Positions 9,321 to 19,317 of a stretch of DNA of 64,000 nucleotides are shown in pieces; position 1 is the first letter of the stretch; every line of letters starts with the position of its first letter. Source of the stretch: Gammaproteobacteria bacterium (GTDB lineage Bacteria > Pseudomonadota > Gammaproteobacteria > Acidithiobacillales > Acidithiobacillaceae); the NCBI GenBank assembly GCA_023381645.1, contig JAMCRJ010000053.1, positions 62,001-126,000 on the forward strand, in the 5' to 3' direction. A program made the position numbers and the translations under genes. The notes beneath the pieces were generated by a model, which worked only from the letters and a program-made list of their open reading frames with translations, did no database searches and was not told the origin of the DNA.

Positions 9321-11426
9321 TCACCCATAATGACTGCTCCTGTTGTAGTGTTCCAGCAGACGGTCCTGTGCAGATTTACAGTTGGCATCCAGGGGGTTGC
9401 GCAAAAAATCATAATCGCCATCCGCACGCATCGCCCAAGCGTTACAGTCATCTTCCAAGTATAGCTGAAGGGTTTCCGTGAGTATGCGGGCGCGCAAGTC
9501 GGGGTCGGTAACGGGTACCGCGACTTCCAGACGGCGGAAAAGATTGCGCCCCATCCAGTCGGCGCTCGATATCCAGAGACGGGGATGCCCGTTGTTTCCG
9601 AAGTAATAGACGCGACTGTGTTCGAGGAAACGGCCGACAATGGAACGTACCCGGATATGATCGGAGACACCGGGTATGCCTGGGCGCAGGGCACAGGCGC
9701 CGCGCACCACCAGGTCGATTTCCACCCCTGCCTGGGAGGCCCGGTACAGGGCGCGAATCAGATCGGGCTCAACCAGCGCGTTCACCCGCACGATGATGCG
9801 GCCTTTGCTTCCGTGCCGGATCTCCGTATCGATGGCATCCTGTATTCCCTGGAACATCGTAAAGGGACTCTGCAGCAGACGGCGCAACTGTGGCGCCTTG
9901 CCCATGCCGGTGATATGCATGAACAGGTCATTCATGTCCGCCGTGATGTCGGGATTTGCCGTGAGCAGGCTGAGATCGGTGTAAATCCGCGCATTGCGGG
10001 GATGATAATTGCCCGTACCCAGGTGCCCGTAGAGACGGATCCCGTCCTCCTCACGGCGCAGGATGAGAATCATCTTGGCATGCACCTTGTGATTGACCAC
10101 ACCGTATACCACCTGCACACCCACTTCTTCCAGACGCTCGGCCATCCGGATGTTATTGGCTTCGTCAAAGCGGGCCTTGAGTTCGACCACCGCCGTGACC
10201 TGTTTCCCGGCCATGGCCGCTTCTATCAACGCGTCGATGATGGGGGAATCGGGGGTGGTGCGGTACAGCGTCTGCTTGATGCCGATGACTTTTGGATCGC
10301 TGGCCGCCTGGCGGAGAAAATCCAGAACCGGGTTGAAGCTCTGGTACGGGTGGTGGAGCAGGATGGGCGCCTCCCGCAGTTGCGCGAATATGTTCTCGGG
10401 GTGTGAACAAACCGGCGGCAGCCCCGGTACGAAGGGTGGATAAAGCAAGTCGGGACGGGGAACCATGTCGATGATGGCCGCCAGCCGTGACAGATTCACG
10501 GGGCCCTGCAATGAATACAGGTTGCTCTCGCTCAGTTCAAAATGTTTCAGAAGATATTCAACCACTTCCCGCGGACAATTGTTGGCGACCTCCAGCCGTA
10601 CCGCCTCGCCAAAGGGGCGTAGCGGTAGTTCATCGGCCAGCGCGTCGAGGAGATTATCCACCTCTTCCTCATCCACAAAGAGTTCACTGTTGCGCGTCAC
10701 CCGAAACTGATAAAATCCCCGGATGGTCAGGCCCGGAAAGAGCGCCTGCACATGTTCGTGGATGACGGAGGAGAGAAACACGAAATCATTGGGACCCGCC
10801 AGATGTTCCGGAATCCAGATGATGCGGGGGAGGATGCGTGGCGCCTGTACGATGGCGATGGGGCTGTGTCGCCCGTAAGCATCCTGGCCTTCCAGGACGA
10901 TAGCGAAATTCAGCCCTTTGTTCTGTACCTTGGGAAAGGGATGGGCGGGGTCGAGGCTCAGGGGAGTGAGCAGGGGCAGCACCTCGGTCTGGAAATAATT
11001 GCCGATCCAGCGTTTCTGCGCCGCCCGCCATTCGCGGCGACGCAACAAGCGAATACCTTCTTTAGCCAGGGCGGGCAGCAGGCGCTGATTCAGGCATCGG
11101 TATTGTTCGGAAATGATTTCATGGGCCTTTTTCGCTACCGCCTCGATTTCACGATGGGGCCCAAGCATGTCCGGTCCCAGGGGGCCGGCGCCGAATTTAA
11201 GCCGCTGCAACAGTCCGGCCATGCGCACTTCAAAAAATTCGTCCAGATTGCTGGAAACGATGGTCAGGTAACGTAAACGTTCCAGCAGCGGTACGCGCTG
11301 GTCGTCGGCCATGGCCAGTACCCGCTGGTTGAAGGCGAGGATGCTGAGGTCTCGGTTGAAGTACAGCTCCGGGCTGTCGAGAGGTGGCGCGGAACGGGCT
11401 TTTTCCGGCGCAGGCACCTCAGACAT
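9321..11426 (-). CDS. ppk1: Polyphosphate kinase 1
   Basis: Transfers the gamma-phosphate of ATP reversibly to a growing polyphosphate chain, at the membrane or on granules. The N-terminal domain begins with the family motif [16 protein letters not shown]. The catalytic core has the autophosphorylated histidine in KVHAKM (about residue 447), the substrate-site segment [11 protein letters not shown], and the second active-site histidine in VGRFLEHSR (about 600), followed by ISSADWM. The 701 residues fit the family. Its ATG overlaps the end of folD by eight bases, and parA follows 12 bases downstream, so polyphosphate synthesis is transcriptionally tied to both. No ppx exopolyphosphatase gene is adjacent. 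Confidence 0.97.
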   Translation of the reverse strand: MSEVPAPEKARSAPPLDSPELYFNRDLSILAFNQRVLAMADDQRVPLLERLRYLTIVSSNLDEFFEVRMAGLLQRLKFGAGPLGPDMLGPHREIEAVAKKAHEIISEQYRCLNQRLLPALAKEGIRLLRRREWRAAQKRWIGNYFQTEVLPLLTPLSLDPAHPFPKVQNKGLNFAIVLEGQDAYGRHSPIAIVQAPRILPRIIWIPEHLAGPNDFVFLSSVIHEHVQALFPGLTIRGFYQFRVTRNSELFVDEEEVDNLLDALADELPLRPFGEAVRLEVANNCPREVVEYLLKHFELSESNLYSLQGPVNLSRLAAIIDMVPRPDLLYPPFVPGLPPVCSHPENIFAQLREAPILLHHPYQSFNPVLDFLRQAASDPKVIGIKQTLYRTTPDSPIIDALIEAAMAGKQVTAVVELKARFDEANNIRMAERLEEVGVQVVYGVVNHKVHAKMILILRREEDGIRLYGHLGTGNYHPRNARIYTDLSLLTANPDITADMNDLFMHITGMGKAPQLRRLLQSPFTMFQGIQDAIDTEIRHGSKGRIIVRVNALVEPDLIRALYRASQAGVEIDLVVRGACALRPGIPGVSDHIRVRSIVGRFLEHSRVYYFGNNGHPRLWISSADWMGRNLFRRLEVAVPVTDPDLRARILTETLQLYLEDDCNAWAMRADGDYDFLRNPLDANCKSAQDRLLEHYNRSSHYG

Positions 11427-12285
11427 GCGGTGCCCCCATGCGATGCTCCGCGGCGATCAGGGTGTTCTGCAGAAGGGTGGCCACAGTCATGGGTCCAACC
11501 CCGCCGGGGACCGGGGTAATCCACGCCGCACGCTGCTCCGCGCCGGCAAAGTCCACGTCGCCGGTCACACGCCCATCCGGAAGACGGTTGATTCCTACAT
11601 CGATCACCACTGCGCCCTCACGAATCCACGCACCAGAGATCAATCCCGGTTTGCCGGCCGCCGCAACCAGCAGTTCGGCGCGCCCTACATGAGCCGCCAG
11701 GTCCCGGGTAAAGCGATGACAGACGGTCACCGTTGCTCCGGCGAGGAGGAGTTCCAACGCCATGGGGCGCCCGACGATGTTGGAGGCACCAACGATTACC
11801 GCCTCTTTTCCCTTGATATCGATGCCCGATTCCTGAAGGAGGGTCATGATGCCCGCAGGTGTGCAGGAGCGAAGCAATGGCGCGCGCAGGGCGAGACGGC
11901 CGATATTGTAGGGGTGGAAACCATCCACGTCTTTCTGCACCGCAATGGCTTCGATGATCTCTTCCGGATCGAAATGGGGGGGGAGTGGCAGTTGTACCAG
12001 GATGCCGTCGACCGCGTCATTGGCATTCAGCTCCGCAATGTGGGCCAGAAGCTGTTGTGGATTAGTGTCTGCCGGCAAATTGGCGGAGAATGAGGCAATT
12101 CCCACGGAAGCACAGGTCCCCCGCTTTTTCTGTACATAAATCCGGGAGGCCGGATCAGCGCCGACCAGTACCACCGCAAGGCCGGGGGAGCGCCCCCATT
12201 GGCGGAGAAAGGCAGCACTGCGAAGGGAGATATCGGCATGTATTTTTTGCGCGACGGCTTTGCCATCAATACGTCGTGCAGTCAC
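11419..12285 (-). CDS. folD: Bifunctional methylenetetrahydrofolate dehydrogenase / cyclohydrolase
   Basis: Interconverts 5,10-methylene-THF and 10-formyl-THF using NADP, supplying one-carbon units, for example to PurN. The 288 residues include the catalytic lysine region [13 protein letters not shown], the VQLPLP substrate loop and the Rossmann motif [11 protein letters not shown], all typical. It starts at GTG with GAGAGG five bases upstream and is the first gene of the folD-ppk1-parA-CYTH/CHAD operon. The pairing of folate metabolism with ppk1 is probably only an operon convenience. Upstream lies a 233-bp gap holding the terminator of the RND operon. Confidence 0.96.
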   Translation of the reverse strand: MTARRIDGKAVAQKIHADISLRSAAFLRQWGRSPGLAVVLVGADPASRIYVQKKRGTCASVGIASFSANLPADTNPQQLLAHIAELNANDAVDGILVQLPLPPHFDPEEIIEAIAVQKDVDGFHPYNIGRLALRAPLLRSCTPAGIMTLLQESGIDIKGKEAVIVGASNIVGRPMALELLLAGATVTVCHRFTRDLAAHVGRAELLVAAAGKPGLISGAWIREGAVVIDVGINRLPDGRVTGDVDFAGAEQRAAWITPVPGGVGPMTVATLLQNTLIAAEHRMGAPHV

Positions 12286-12459
12286 TTGGGCCTCTCTGGC
12301 GAGGTCTCGCTACTCAGGAAAAAAAGCTCACCCATAAAAAGTTACCTGTGTGAAAAACGGGCGCGTCAACCGGACAGGTGGCGGCAAAACGGAGCATCCC
12401 GGAAAACGAGAGCCATGTTTGCCGGATATTCTTCTGGCCACCCCTTCTTTTGTCAAGCT

Positions 12460-12488
12460 AAAACGGGGCATCGAAGGATGCCCCCGTT
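12460..12488 (-). terminator. Rho-independent terminator of the RND efflux operon
   Basis: On the minus strand a GC-rich stem (GGGGGCATC, loop CTTC, GATGCCCC; one bulged base) is followed by a short T-run, 31 bp past the RND pump stop codon. The loop-closing arms are at 12463-12472 and 12477-12487. Confidence 0.75.
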
Positions 12489-12518
12489 CATGATGTCCAA
12501 CAAGATGAAATAGTCGTA

Positions 12519-15500
12519 TCAGGCTTCCCTGGAATTTTGAGGTTCCCGTAAATCCTTGGCGAGTACCATATACATGGCGGGCACAACGAAGAGCGAGAAA
12601 AAAGACCCAATCGCCAGCCCGGTAAAGATTACCAGACCCATGTCGAAGCGGCTGACCGCCCCGGCTCCGCTCGCCAGCAGGAGGGGCAATACGCCCAGCA
12701 CCATCGCACCGGTAGTCATGAGAATGGGCCGCAGACGGATGCTGGAGGCTTTTTGCACGGCTGCGCGCTTGTCCAGCCCTTCGTGTCGCTGGATCTGGTT
12801 GGCGAACTGGACGATGAGGATGCCTTGCTTGGCGATGAGGCCGATGAGCGTGATGAGGCCCACCTCGGTGTAGATATTGATGGTGGCGAGCCCCAGACTG
12901 ATGAAGATCAACGCCCCGCTGATGGACATAGGCACCGTGATGAGCACGATGAGCGGATCGCGAAAGCTCTCGAATTGCGCGGCGAGGAGCAGATAAATGA
13001 GGAGAATGGCCAAGGCAAAGGTGACCAACAGCCCGCTTTTCTCCTGCATATACTGCCGTGACTGGCTGGAGTAGTCGATGGAGAAGCCCTTGGGCATGAC
13101 GTTCTGGGCCTGGGTTTTCAGGTAAGTCAAGGCTTGGCCGAGGGTCACGCCGGGGGCGGGTACCGCCTGAATGGTGGCGGAATTGAGCTGCTGGAACTGG
13201 GGCAGAAACTGCGGTTGCACCTCCGTTTCCACCGACACCAAGGTGGATAGCGGCACCATCTGCCCCGTTGCGGTAGCTACATAGTAGGTCTTGAGCATGC
13301 CCGGGTTGGCGCGGAAGTGGTCCGGCACCTGCGGGATCACTTCATAGCTCCGGCCTTTCAGGTCAAAACGATTGATGTAATTGCCGCCGAGCAGCGGTTG
13401 CAGATCCTGCGCGATATCCGCCATGGTCAAGCCGAGGTTGGCGGCCATATTGCGGTGGATATGTAGGACGATTTCCGGATTGTCGATGCGCAGATCCTTG
13501 GTCACGTAGACGAACAGGCCGCTTTTCTGGGCGTGGTCGATGACATCGTTGGCCACCTGGTCCAGCTTGTCGTAACCTCCGCTCGACTGCAGCACGAATT
13601 GAACCGGCAGACCACCGGCAGACCCTGGCAGGGACGGCGGTTGGAAAGATGCCACCTGCAGGCCGGTGATCCCATTCATTTGCTGTTGTACCTGGGGCGC
13701 CAGTTGCATGGCGGTTACCGATCGCTTATCCCAATTTTTCAGCCGCATGCCGGCAATGAGACTGTTGGTTCCGCCACCACTGCCAACGGATATCCCCGTG
13801 ACCATGAAGGACGCCTTGGTCTCCGGGTACCTGTCCAGCTCATGGACGATTTTCATGCCGTACTTGCGCAGCAATTCTGGGGTGATGTTGGGCGCGCCCG
13901 TACCCATGTTGAAAATGATGCCCTGATCTTCCTGCGGCGCCAGCTCCTGTCTGCTCGTGGTGAAGAGGAAATAAATGCTCACGAAAATCACGGCGGCAAA
14001 AAGTAGGGTCACCGGCACGAAGTTGAGGCTACCCCCGAGCAGCCGATCGTACAGACGGCGCAGTTCCTCGTAGCGGGTATCGATGAAGTGGGCGAATCCA
14101 TGTGCGCTACTGGCTTTGAGTATCTTGCTGCTGAGCATGGGCGACAGGGTCAGCGCCACCACCATGGAAACCAGCACGGTAGCCACCAGAGTGAAGGCGA
14201 ACTCGCTGAAAAGACTTCCGGTCAGCCCACTCATGAAGCCGATGGGGGCAAAGACTGCGACCAGCGTGGTGGACATCACCACAATGGCGGTGCCCAGTTC
14301 CCGGCCGGTCATCAAGGCCGCCTGGAGGGGGCTTTTGCCCTCGTCGATATGGCGGTGAACGTTTTCCACCACGATGATGGCGTCATCCACCACCAGGCCG
14401 ATGGCCAGAACGATGGCCAGCAGGGTGAGTAGGTTGATGGTGAAACCCATGGACCACATGATGAAGCCGGCACCGATGATGGACAGGGGAATGGCCACCG
14501 CCGGGATGAGCACCGAGCGAAAGGAACCCAGGAAGAGAAAAATCACCAGAACCACCACTGCCAGCGTGATACCGATCGTTATGAGGACGTCGTTGATGGA
14601 GGCCTTGATGTAGTCCGTTGCGTCGTAGGGGATAGCCATGTGTATGCCCGGCGGAAGGGCAGTGCCGAGTTCGGCCAGGGCCGCCTTGACCCCCGCCGCG
14701 ACATTCAGCGAGTTGGCCGACGGTGCCTCCTGAATACCGATGAAAGCCGCCGGCTTGCCGTCAAAAAAAGCGCTGGAATCATAATTCTGCGCCCCGAGTT
14801 CTACCTGGGCGACATCCTTGAGGCGGATAATGGTATTACCCACGTTTTTGACCACGAGGTTGCGGAACTGCGCTGCGTCATGGAGGTTGGTGGTGGCGAC
14901 GATGGTGTCCCCCGTCTCGGTCCCCCGGGTACTCCCTACCGCCGAGATGAAGTCGTTGGCTGCCAAAACCTGGGACACTTGGGACGCGCTGATCCCGAGG
15001 GCCGCCATCTTCCGGGGATTGAGCCAAACGCGCATGGAGTACGTATTGCCGTTCCCGGAGCCGGGCGGCAGGATCTGCGCCTGACCCACGCCGCTGACGG
15101 CCGCGAGCTTGGGCTGGACCACCCGCAGGAGGTAGTCGGTAATCTGCTGCTGGTTCAGTTGGTTGCTGTAAAAGGCGACGTACATGAGGTCAGTGGTGTT
15201 GCCCACGGTGACGTTGATCACCGGCAACTGGCTGCCGGTGGGAAGTTCGTTGGTCACCTGCTGGACCTTCGACTGGATATTGGCCACCGCCGCGTCAGGG
15301 CTATAATTCAGCTTCATGTACACGGTAATGGTGGACATGCCCTTGGAGCTGTTGGAGGTCATGTAATCAATGCCGGGAGCACTGGCGATCACCCGCTCCA
15401 GGCGGGTGGTGATGAAACCCTGGATGGTGTTGGGATTGGCGCCGGGATAGGCCGTGGTTACCGTAACCACGGTGTTGGTAATGGCGGGGTACTCGCGCAC

Positions 15501-15599
15501 CGTCATTTCGGTATAAGCCCGCAATCCGAGAAGGAGGATCACCAGACTCAAGGCCGTAGCCAGAACCGGTCGATGAATGAAGATATCCGTAAATTTCAT
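12519..15599 (-). CDS. RND (HAE1-type) multidrug efflux pump, inner-membrane transporter
   Basis: 1026 residues with AcrB-type organisation: an N-terminal helix (FIHRPVLATALSLVILLLG), a first large periplasmic loop, a six-helix bundle from about 335, a second periplasmic loop from about 560, and C-terminal helices. The proton-relay aspartates appear as GLVVDDAIIVVEN, and the matching lysine as LIGLIAKQGILIVQF. These residues mark a drug/solvent (HAE1) rather than a heavy-metal (HME) pump. It follows the adaptor gene by 11 bases in the order outer-membrane factor, adaptor, pump. Expected to form a trans-envelope complex with those two proteins. Substrates cannot be read from sequence. Confidence 0.93.
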   Translation of the reverse strand: MKFTDIFIHRPVLATALSLVILLLGLRAYTEMTVREYPAITNTVVTVTTAYPGANPNTIQGFITTRLERVIASAPGIDYMTSNSSKGMSTITVYMKLNYSPDAAVANIQSKVQQVTNELPTGSQLPVINVTVGNTTDLMYVAFYSNQLNQQQITDYLLRVVQPKLAAVSGVGQAQILPPGSGNGNTYSMRVWLNPRKMAALGISASQVSQVLAANDFISAVGSTRGTETGDTIVATTNLHDAAQFRNLVVKNVGNTIIRLKDVAQVELGAQNYDSSAFFDGKPAAFIGIQEAPSANSLNVAAGVKAALAELGTALPPGIHMAIPYDATDYIKASINDVLITIGITLAVVVLVIFLFLGSFRSVLIPAVAIPLSIIGAGFIMWSMGFTINLLTLLAIVLAIGLVVDDAIIVVENVHRHIDEGKSPLQAALMTGRELGTAIVVMSTTLVAVFAPIGFMSGLTGSLFSEFAFTLVATVLVSMVVALTLSPMLSSKILKASSAHGFAHFIDTRYEELRRLYDRLLGGSLNFVPVTLLFAAVIFVSIYFLFTTSRQELAPQEDQGIIFNMGTGAPNITPELLRKYGMKIVHELDRYPETKASFMVTGISVGSGGGTNSLIAGMRLKNWDKRSVTAMQLAPQVQQQMNGITGLQVASFQPPSLPGSAGGLPVQFVLQSSGGYDKLDQVANDVIDHAQKSGLFVYVTKDLRIDNPEIVLHIHRNMAANLGLTMADIAQDLQPLLGGNYINRFDLKGRSYEVIPQVPDHFRANPGMLKTYYVATATGQMVPLSTLVSVETEVQPQFLPQFQQLNSATIQAVPAPGVTLGQALTYLKTQAQNVMPKGFSIDYSSQSRQYMQEKSGLLVTFALAILLIYLLLAAQFESFRDPLIVLITVPMSISGALIFISLGLATINIYTEVGLITLIGLIAKQGILIVQFANQIQRHEGLDKRAAVQKASSIRLRPILMTTGAMVLGVLPLLLASGAGAVSRFDMGLVIFTGLAIGSFFSLFVVPAMYMVLAKDLREPQNSREA

Positions 15600-15610
15600 C
15601 GCTGCCGTCC

Positions 15611-16702
15611 TCAGACCTTGCCGCTGGCGGGGATTTCGACAGGACTACCCTCGTGGAGCTTGATCTGCCCCCCGGTGACCACCAGTTCTCCCGCATGCAG
15701 TCCCGACAGAATCTGTACCTCACTGCCTCGCTGAATGCCGGTCTTGACGACGCGCTGGAGAACAATCTCGCTTTCCTTGCCATGGACGGTTTTTTTCTCC
15801 ACCACATAGACAAAGTCACCGAAGGTATTGTAGGTGATGGCGCTGGCCGGTACGGTCAACACTTTCTCCAGCCTTTTCTCGACGACCACGACATTTCCGA
15901 ACATACCCGGCCGCAGGATGGTCTTGGGGTTGGCTACCGTGGCCTGGATATCGATCTGGCGTGTGGCGGTATTGATGGCCGCACCAGTAGCGGTGATCTT
16001 GCCGCTGAAGGTCTGGCCGGGATAGCTGTCCACCTCCACCTGAACGGGTGTGCCTACATGGATGCGGGCGAAATCACTCTGGGGCACCGTGAAGTTCACA
16101 AAGAGGGGATTCCAGGACTGGAGGTCGACCATGGCGGTCCCGGGGATGATGTATTGCCCCAGGTCTACCTGGCGAACCCCGAGATAGCCGCTGAAGGGCG
16201 CGCGGATGGCCAGCTTTGCGAGCGTGGCGTGGTCATTTTTTACGGCAGCGACCGCGCTTTGGTAACTAGCCACCGCAGAGTCGAGCTGAGACTGGCTGGC
16301 GGCCTTGGTGGCGATCAGCATCTGCGTCCGGCGGAGATTGATCTGGGCCAGTCGCCGCTGAGCCTCGTCGCTGGCCAGTTGCGCCAACTGGTTGCTGTTG
16401 TCGATCTGGATCAGAGGGGTACCGGCCTTGACGTATTCTCCGGAATGAAAATAGATACCGGTAATGGCACCGCCCAACTGGGGCGTCACCTCCACACCCT
16501 GGATGGCGGCAAACGATCCCACGGCAGTTACTTCCGGGTGCCACTCCCGCTCTACCACCTTGCTGGCGCTGACGCTGGCCACCGGTACGGGCATATGCGC
16601 CAGGGCCTGGTGCATCATATAGTTACCGTAGAACTTGAAGCCGAAAATACCGCCGAAAAGGACCAACAATACAAGAATGACGATGACAAATGCTTTCTTC
16701 AT
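15611..16702 (-). CDS. RND efflux periplasmic adaptor (membrane fusion protein)
   Basis: 363 residues. One N-terminal hydrophobic segment (about 4-25) anchors it in the inner membrane. The lipoyl/barrel-sandwich halves surround a coiled-coil hairpin rich in A, Q and R (about 95-155), and the beta-barrel ends before GMFGNVVVVEKR. The motif RAPFSGYLGVRQVDLGQYI is typical of MexA/AcrA-type and especially VexC/MdtA-like adaptors. It sits between the outer-membrane factor (43 bp upstream) and the RND pump (11 bp downstream) and should link the two. Confidence 0.93.
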   Translation of the reverse strand: MKKAFVIVILVLLVLFGGIFGFKFYGNYMMHQALAHMPVPVASVSASKVVEREWHPEVTAVGSFAAIQGVEVTPQLGGAITGIYFHSGEYVKAGTPLIQIDNSNQLAQLASDEAQRRLAQINLRRTQMLIATKAASQSQLDSAVASYQSAVAAVKNDHATLAKLAIRAPFSGYLGVRQVDLGQYIIPGTAMVDLQSWNPLFVNFTVPQSDFARIHVGTPVQVEVDSYPGQTFSGKITATGAAINTATRQIDIQATVANPKTILRPGMFGNVVVVEKRLEKVLTVPASAITYNTFGDFVYVVEKKTVHGKESEIVLQRVVKTGIQRGSEVQILSGLHAGELVVTGGQIKLHEGSPVEIPASGKV

Positions 16703-16745
16703 GACCAGTCTCCGCGGCGGATGGCTGTGTTGAATGCTGAATGGC

Positions 16746-18293
16746 TCATGGCTTTACCTGTGTTACCGGCAATGCGCCAGCAGATGGATGGGGCTTGTTC
16801 TGTGTATTTGCGGGCGGTGATTTTCTGTCGGGTTTGTTCCACCAGCCACCGCCCAATGCGACCAGCAGCGCGGCCGTATCCTGATAGCGCTGCGATCTGG
16901 CGGTTATTTCAGCGATTTTGGCGTTGTCATACTGCACTTCCGCAGTGAGGAGGGTGAGATAGTCAGATGCACCCGCACGATAACTCGCCTGCGCCAGTCG
17001 CAGTGCCTCCGCGGAGGCCTGCAGCGCCGCACGTTGCGCAGCAAGGGTCTGCGCGTCATGCTCCACCGCACGCAGGGCATTCGCCACCTGGTCAAAGGCG
17101 CTGAGCACTGTGCTTCTGTAAGCGGCATAGACTACGTCATAAGCGGCGTGCGCTTCTGCCTTCTGTGCCTCCAGCTTGCCACCTTCAAAGATCGGTTGCG
17201 ACATGGCGCCCACCAGACTCCAGATGCTGCTGGCCGGGTTGAAAAAGAGGCCCGGATGACTCGCCGTGTCCCCGAAGGCGGCGCTGAGTTGGACGGTAGG
17301 ATAAAATTGTGCCCGTGCCTCACCGATGACTGCATTCGCCGCCTGCATCTGCGCGAGCGCAGCGCGGATATCCGGGCGTTGTTTGACCAGTTGCGACGGG
17401 AGGCTCACCGGCAATTTTTCGGGTAGTTGCAACTCGGTCAGGGTGAAGGACTGCCGTCTGGCATCTACAGGGAATGCGCCCACGAGCATGGCGAGCTCGT
17501 GACGATAGACGGCGAGTTGCTGCTCCAACGGGGGCAATGTAGCCATTTCACTGGCGAGCTGGCTGCGCTGGGTGACGACGCTGAGGTAGCCCACGGCGCC
17601 CGCTTTATACTGGTTCTCGGTGAGATCCAGAAGCCGCTGCTCCTGTGCAACGATAGCCCGGGTGGCGCGGATTTGCCCCTCTGCAGCCGCCTCACTGATG
17701 GCGGTGGTGACGATATTGCCGGTCAGGGTCAGTCGCGCCGCTTCCAGCTCCCACTGTTGATACTTCACCAAGGCTTCACTGTTGCGGTAGACCAGATGAT
17801 TGACGCCGAAAATATCCGGGTAGTAGGAAACGCCAACACTTCCGGTGATCAGAGCGTAGTGAAAGCCGCCGCTCCCCCCAAAGGCCGCTGAGCTGGACTT
17901 GCTCCGGTTGGCCTGCAGATTGCCGGTGACCTGTGGATAGAAGATACTGGCGTTCGCGCGCGCGGTGGCCTCGGCCTGTTTCAACTGGGCCTGCGCCTGA
18001 GCGATGGTCGGGCTGTTTTTCAGGCCTACCGCGATTAGTTCGTCGAGCGCCTTTGAGTGAAAGAGTTTCCACCACTCCTCATGCAGCTCTTTGCCATACG
18101 CAATCTCCTGCGCGTGACCGGAAGGGCCGCCCGGAGCCACGGTTTCTTTTGGGCTGATGCCCGCCGTGTAAGGTGTTTTATCGGCCGGTGCCTGGGGAAC
18201 ACGCAGCGGCGGCTCAAAGCTGCAGGCCGCCAGACTTCCCGCAAGTGCCGTTGCCAGTACCGCAGCGACGGGTCTTGGTAGTGGTTTTTGCAC
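16746..18293 (-). CDS. Outer-membrane efflux lipoprotein (NodT/OprM family)
   Basis: 515 residues. The signal peptide ends in a lipobox LAAC (in AGSLAACSFEPP), so the mature protein is probably a lipidated TolC-like channel. Two repeats of the outer-membrane factor domain follow, with long alanine/glutamine-rich helices (about 75-275 and 285-485). The GTG at 18293 is preceded by AGAGG at seven bases, better than the in-frame TTG at 18308. It is the first gene of the efflux operon; its promoter region holds the palindrome described separately. The C-terminal 30 residues are proline-rich and low-complexity. Confidence 0.9.
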   Translation of the reverse strand: MQKPLPRPVAAVLATALAGSLAACSFEPPLRVPQAPADKTPYTAGISPKETVAPGGPSGHAQEIAYGKELHEEWWKLFHSKALDELIAVGLKNSPTIAQAQAQLKQAEATARANASIFYPQVTGNLQANRSKSSSAAFGGSGGFHYALITGSVGVSYYPDIFGVNHLVYRNSEALVKYQQWELEAARLTLTGNIVTTAISEAAAEGQIRATRAIVAQEQRLLDLTENQYKAGAVGYLSVVTQRSQLASEMATLPPLEQQLAVYRHELAMLVGAFPVDARRQSFTLTELQLPEKLPVSLPSQLVKQRPDIRAALAQMQAANAVIGEARAQFYPTVQLSAAFGDTASHPGLFFNPASSIWSLVGAMSQPIFEGGKLEAQKAEAHAAYDVVYAAYRSTVLSAFDQVANALRAVEHDAQTLAAQRAALQASAEALRLAQASYRAGASDYLTLLTAEVQYDNAKIAEITARSQRYQDTAALLVALGGGWWNKPDRKSPPANTQNKPHPSAGALPVTQVKP

Positions 18294-18316
18294 AACAACA
18301 CCTCTCAACGGCCTGT

Positions 18317-18360
18317 ACCGACTGGTCAGTATAATGGCGAGAATCCCCCCTTTCTGTCAA
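18317..18360 (-). promoter_or_regulatory. Candidate promoter and TetR-type operator of the RND efflux operon
   Basis: On the minus strand a perfect TTGACA (18355-18360) is followed at 18 bases by CATTAT, or at 21 bases by TATACT (18328-18333). Overlapping the -10/start region is an interrupted palindrome ACnGAC-nn-GTCnGT at 18317-18330, a layout typical of TetR-family operators controlling efflux pumps. No regulator gene is adjacent, so the cognate protein is unknown. Confidence 0.5.
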
Positions 18361-18453
18361 ACCAAACCCATTTTTTCCGTCGGCGCACGTTGGGCGCCGG
18401 CAAAGGTGCATCCGGGCCGGAATGATCTGTTCTAAAGAAGTATATATCGCCTC

Positions 18454-18482
18454 TTGAATTAGAGCGGGTTTCACCCCATATT
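18454..18482 (+). promoter_or_regulatory. Candidate promoter of the TPR protein gene
   Basis: TTGAAT (18454-18459), a 17-base spacer and CATATT (18477-18482) would start transcription near 18490, about 20 bases before the coding start and just ahead of a GGAGG ribosome-binding site. Confidence 0.4.
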
Positions 18483-18512
18483 GGAAGCCGAGGGTTTTGA
18501 TTGGAGGAGCGT

Positions 18513-19295
18513 ATGAAGACAAAATTTTTTGGAGCCATCGCCATGCTTTGCCTGCTGGCAGCACCTGTCGCATGGGCCGAGCCCAGTGTGGCCCAAGTTA
18601 CCCAGGCCGTGCAGGCGGGCCACTTGAGTCAGGCGCAAGGCATGATGCAGGAGGTGTTGGCTGCGCATCCGCAATCTGCGGAAGCACAGTATGTGGAAGC
18701 GCGAATTCTGGCGCGTCAGGGTGACTGGGCCGGGGCCAGCGCGGCTTTGCAGAAAGCGGAACAGCTCGCGCCTGCCATGCCCTTTGTCAAACCGCAGGTG
18801 CTGGCAACTTTTAAGCAGTCTCTGCAGCGACATGTTGACAATCCGGCCGGCAAAGCCGGGCACTGGGGTGTGGTGCTGGCCTTTTTCCTCGGATTGGTGG
18901 CTTTGATCGCGCTGATCTCCATGCTCCGGCGGCGCCGACAGCCGGGGATGTTGTACCGCGGGCAGCCTTCCGGACCTTTCGGTGGTACGAATGGTTACGG
19001 GCCCAATGGGCCGATGTATCCCGGCGGGGGTGCCATGGGCGGGATGCCGCAGCAAGGCGGAGGATTGGGGTCGAGTCTGGCATCGGGCATTGCCACCGGC
19101 GTAGGGGTGGGGGCAGGCCTGGCGGCCGGGCAGGCGCTGGCGGGAAGCCTCTTCGGACATGGCAGCGAGTCGGGTAATGTGAGCAGTGAAAGCGGCAATA
19201 ATGCTCTCGGCCTGACGGACGACTCCTGGGGCAACGATCAACTAGCGTCCAATGATGATTTCGGTATGGATGACGGCGGAGACAGCTGGGGTTAA
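18513..19295 (+). CDS. Exported TPR-like protein with glycine-rich, acidic tail, function unknown
   Basis: 260 residues in three parts. A cleavable signal peptide ends near AWAEP (about residue 22). A TPR-like helical pair follows (about 25-90, with VLAAHPQSAEAQYVEARILARQGDW). After a transmembrane helix (about 113-133, GVVLAFFLGLVALIALISML) and an RRRR stop, a low-complexity tail is rich in glycine, methionine and proline and ends in acidic Asp/Trp segments (DDSWG, DDGGDSWG). A transmembrane helix after the signal peptide predicts a periplasmic TPR domain and a cytoplasmic tail. The ATG follows GGAGG. It has its own terminator and is transcribed divergently from the efflux operon. I do not recognise a named family; a tether or scaffold role would be a guess. 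Confidence 0.75.
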   Translation: MKTKFFGAIAMLCLLAAPVAWAEPSVAQVTQAVQAGHLSQAQGMMQEVLAAHPQSAEAQYVEARILARQGDWAGASAALQKAEQLAPAMPFVKPQVLATFKQSLQRHVDNPAGKAGHWGVVLAFFLGLVALIALISMLRRRRQPGMLYRGQPSGPFGGTNGYGPNGPMYPGGGAMGGMPQQGGGLGSSLASGIATGVGVGAGLAAGQALAGSLFGHGSESGNVSSESGNNALGLTDDSWGNDQLASNDDFGMDDGGDSWG

Positions 19296-19317
19296 GCCGC
19301 TTGTTTTGCAAACTCGG

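Noticed and set aside
14640..15734. Long open frame (364 codons) on the plus strand, antisense to the RND pump gene
   Set aside because: Its reverse strand encodes a full AcrB-type transporter with intact motifs; the antisense frame has no recognisable domain and reflects G+C-rich codon structure.
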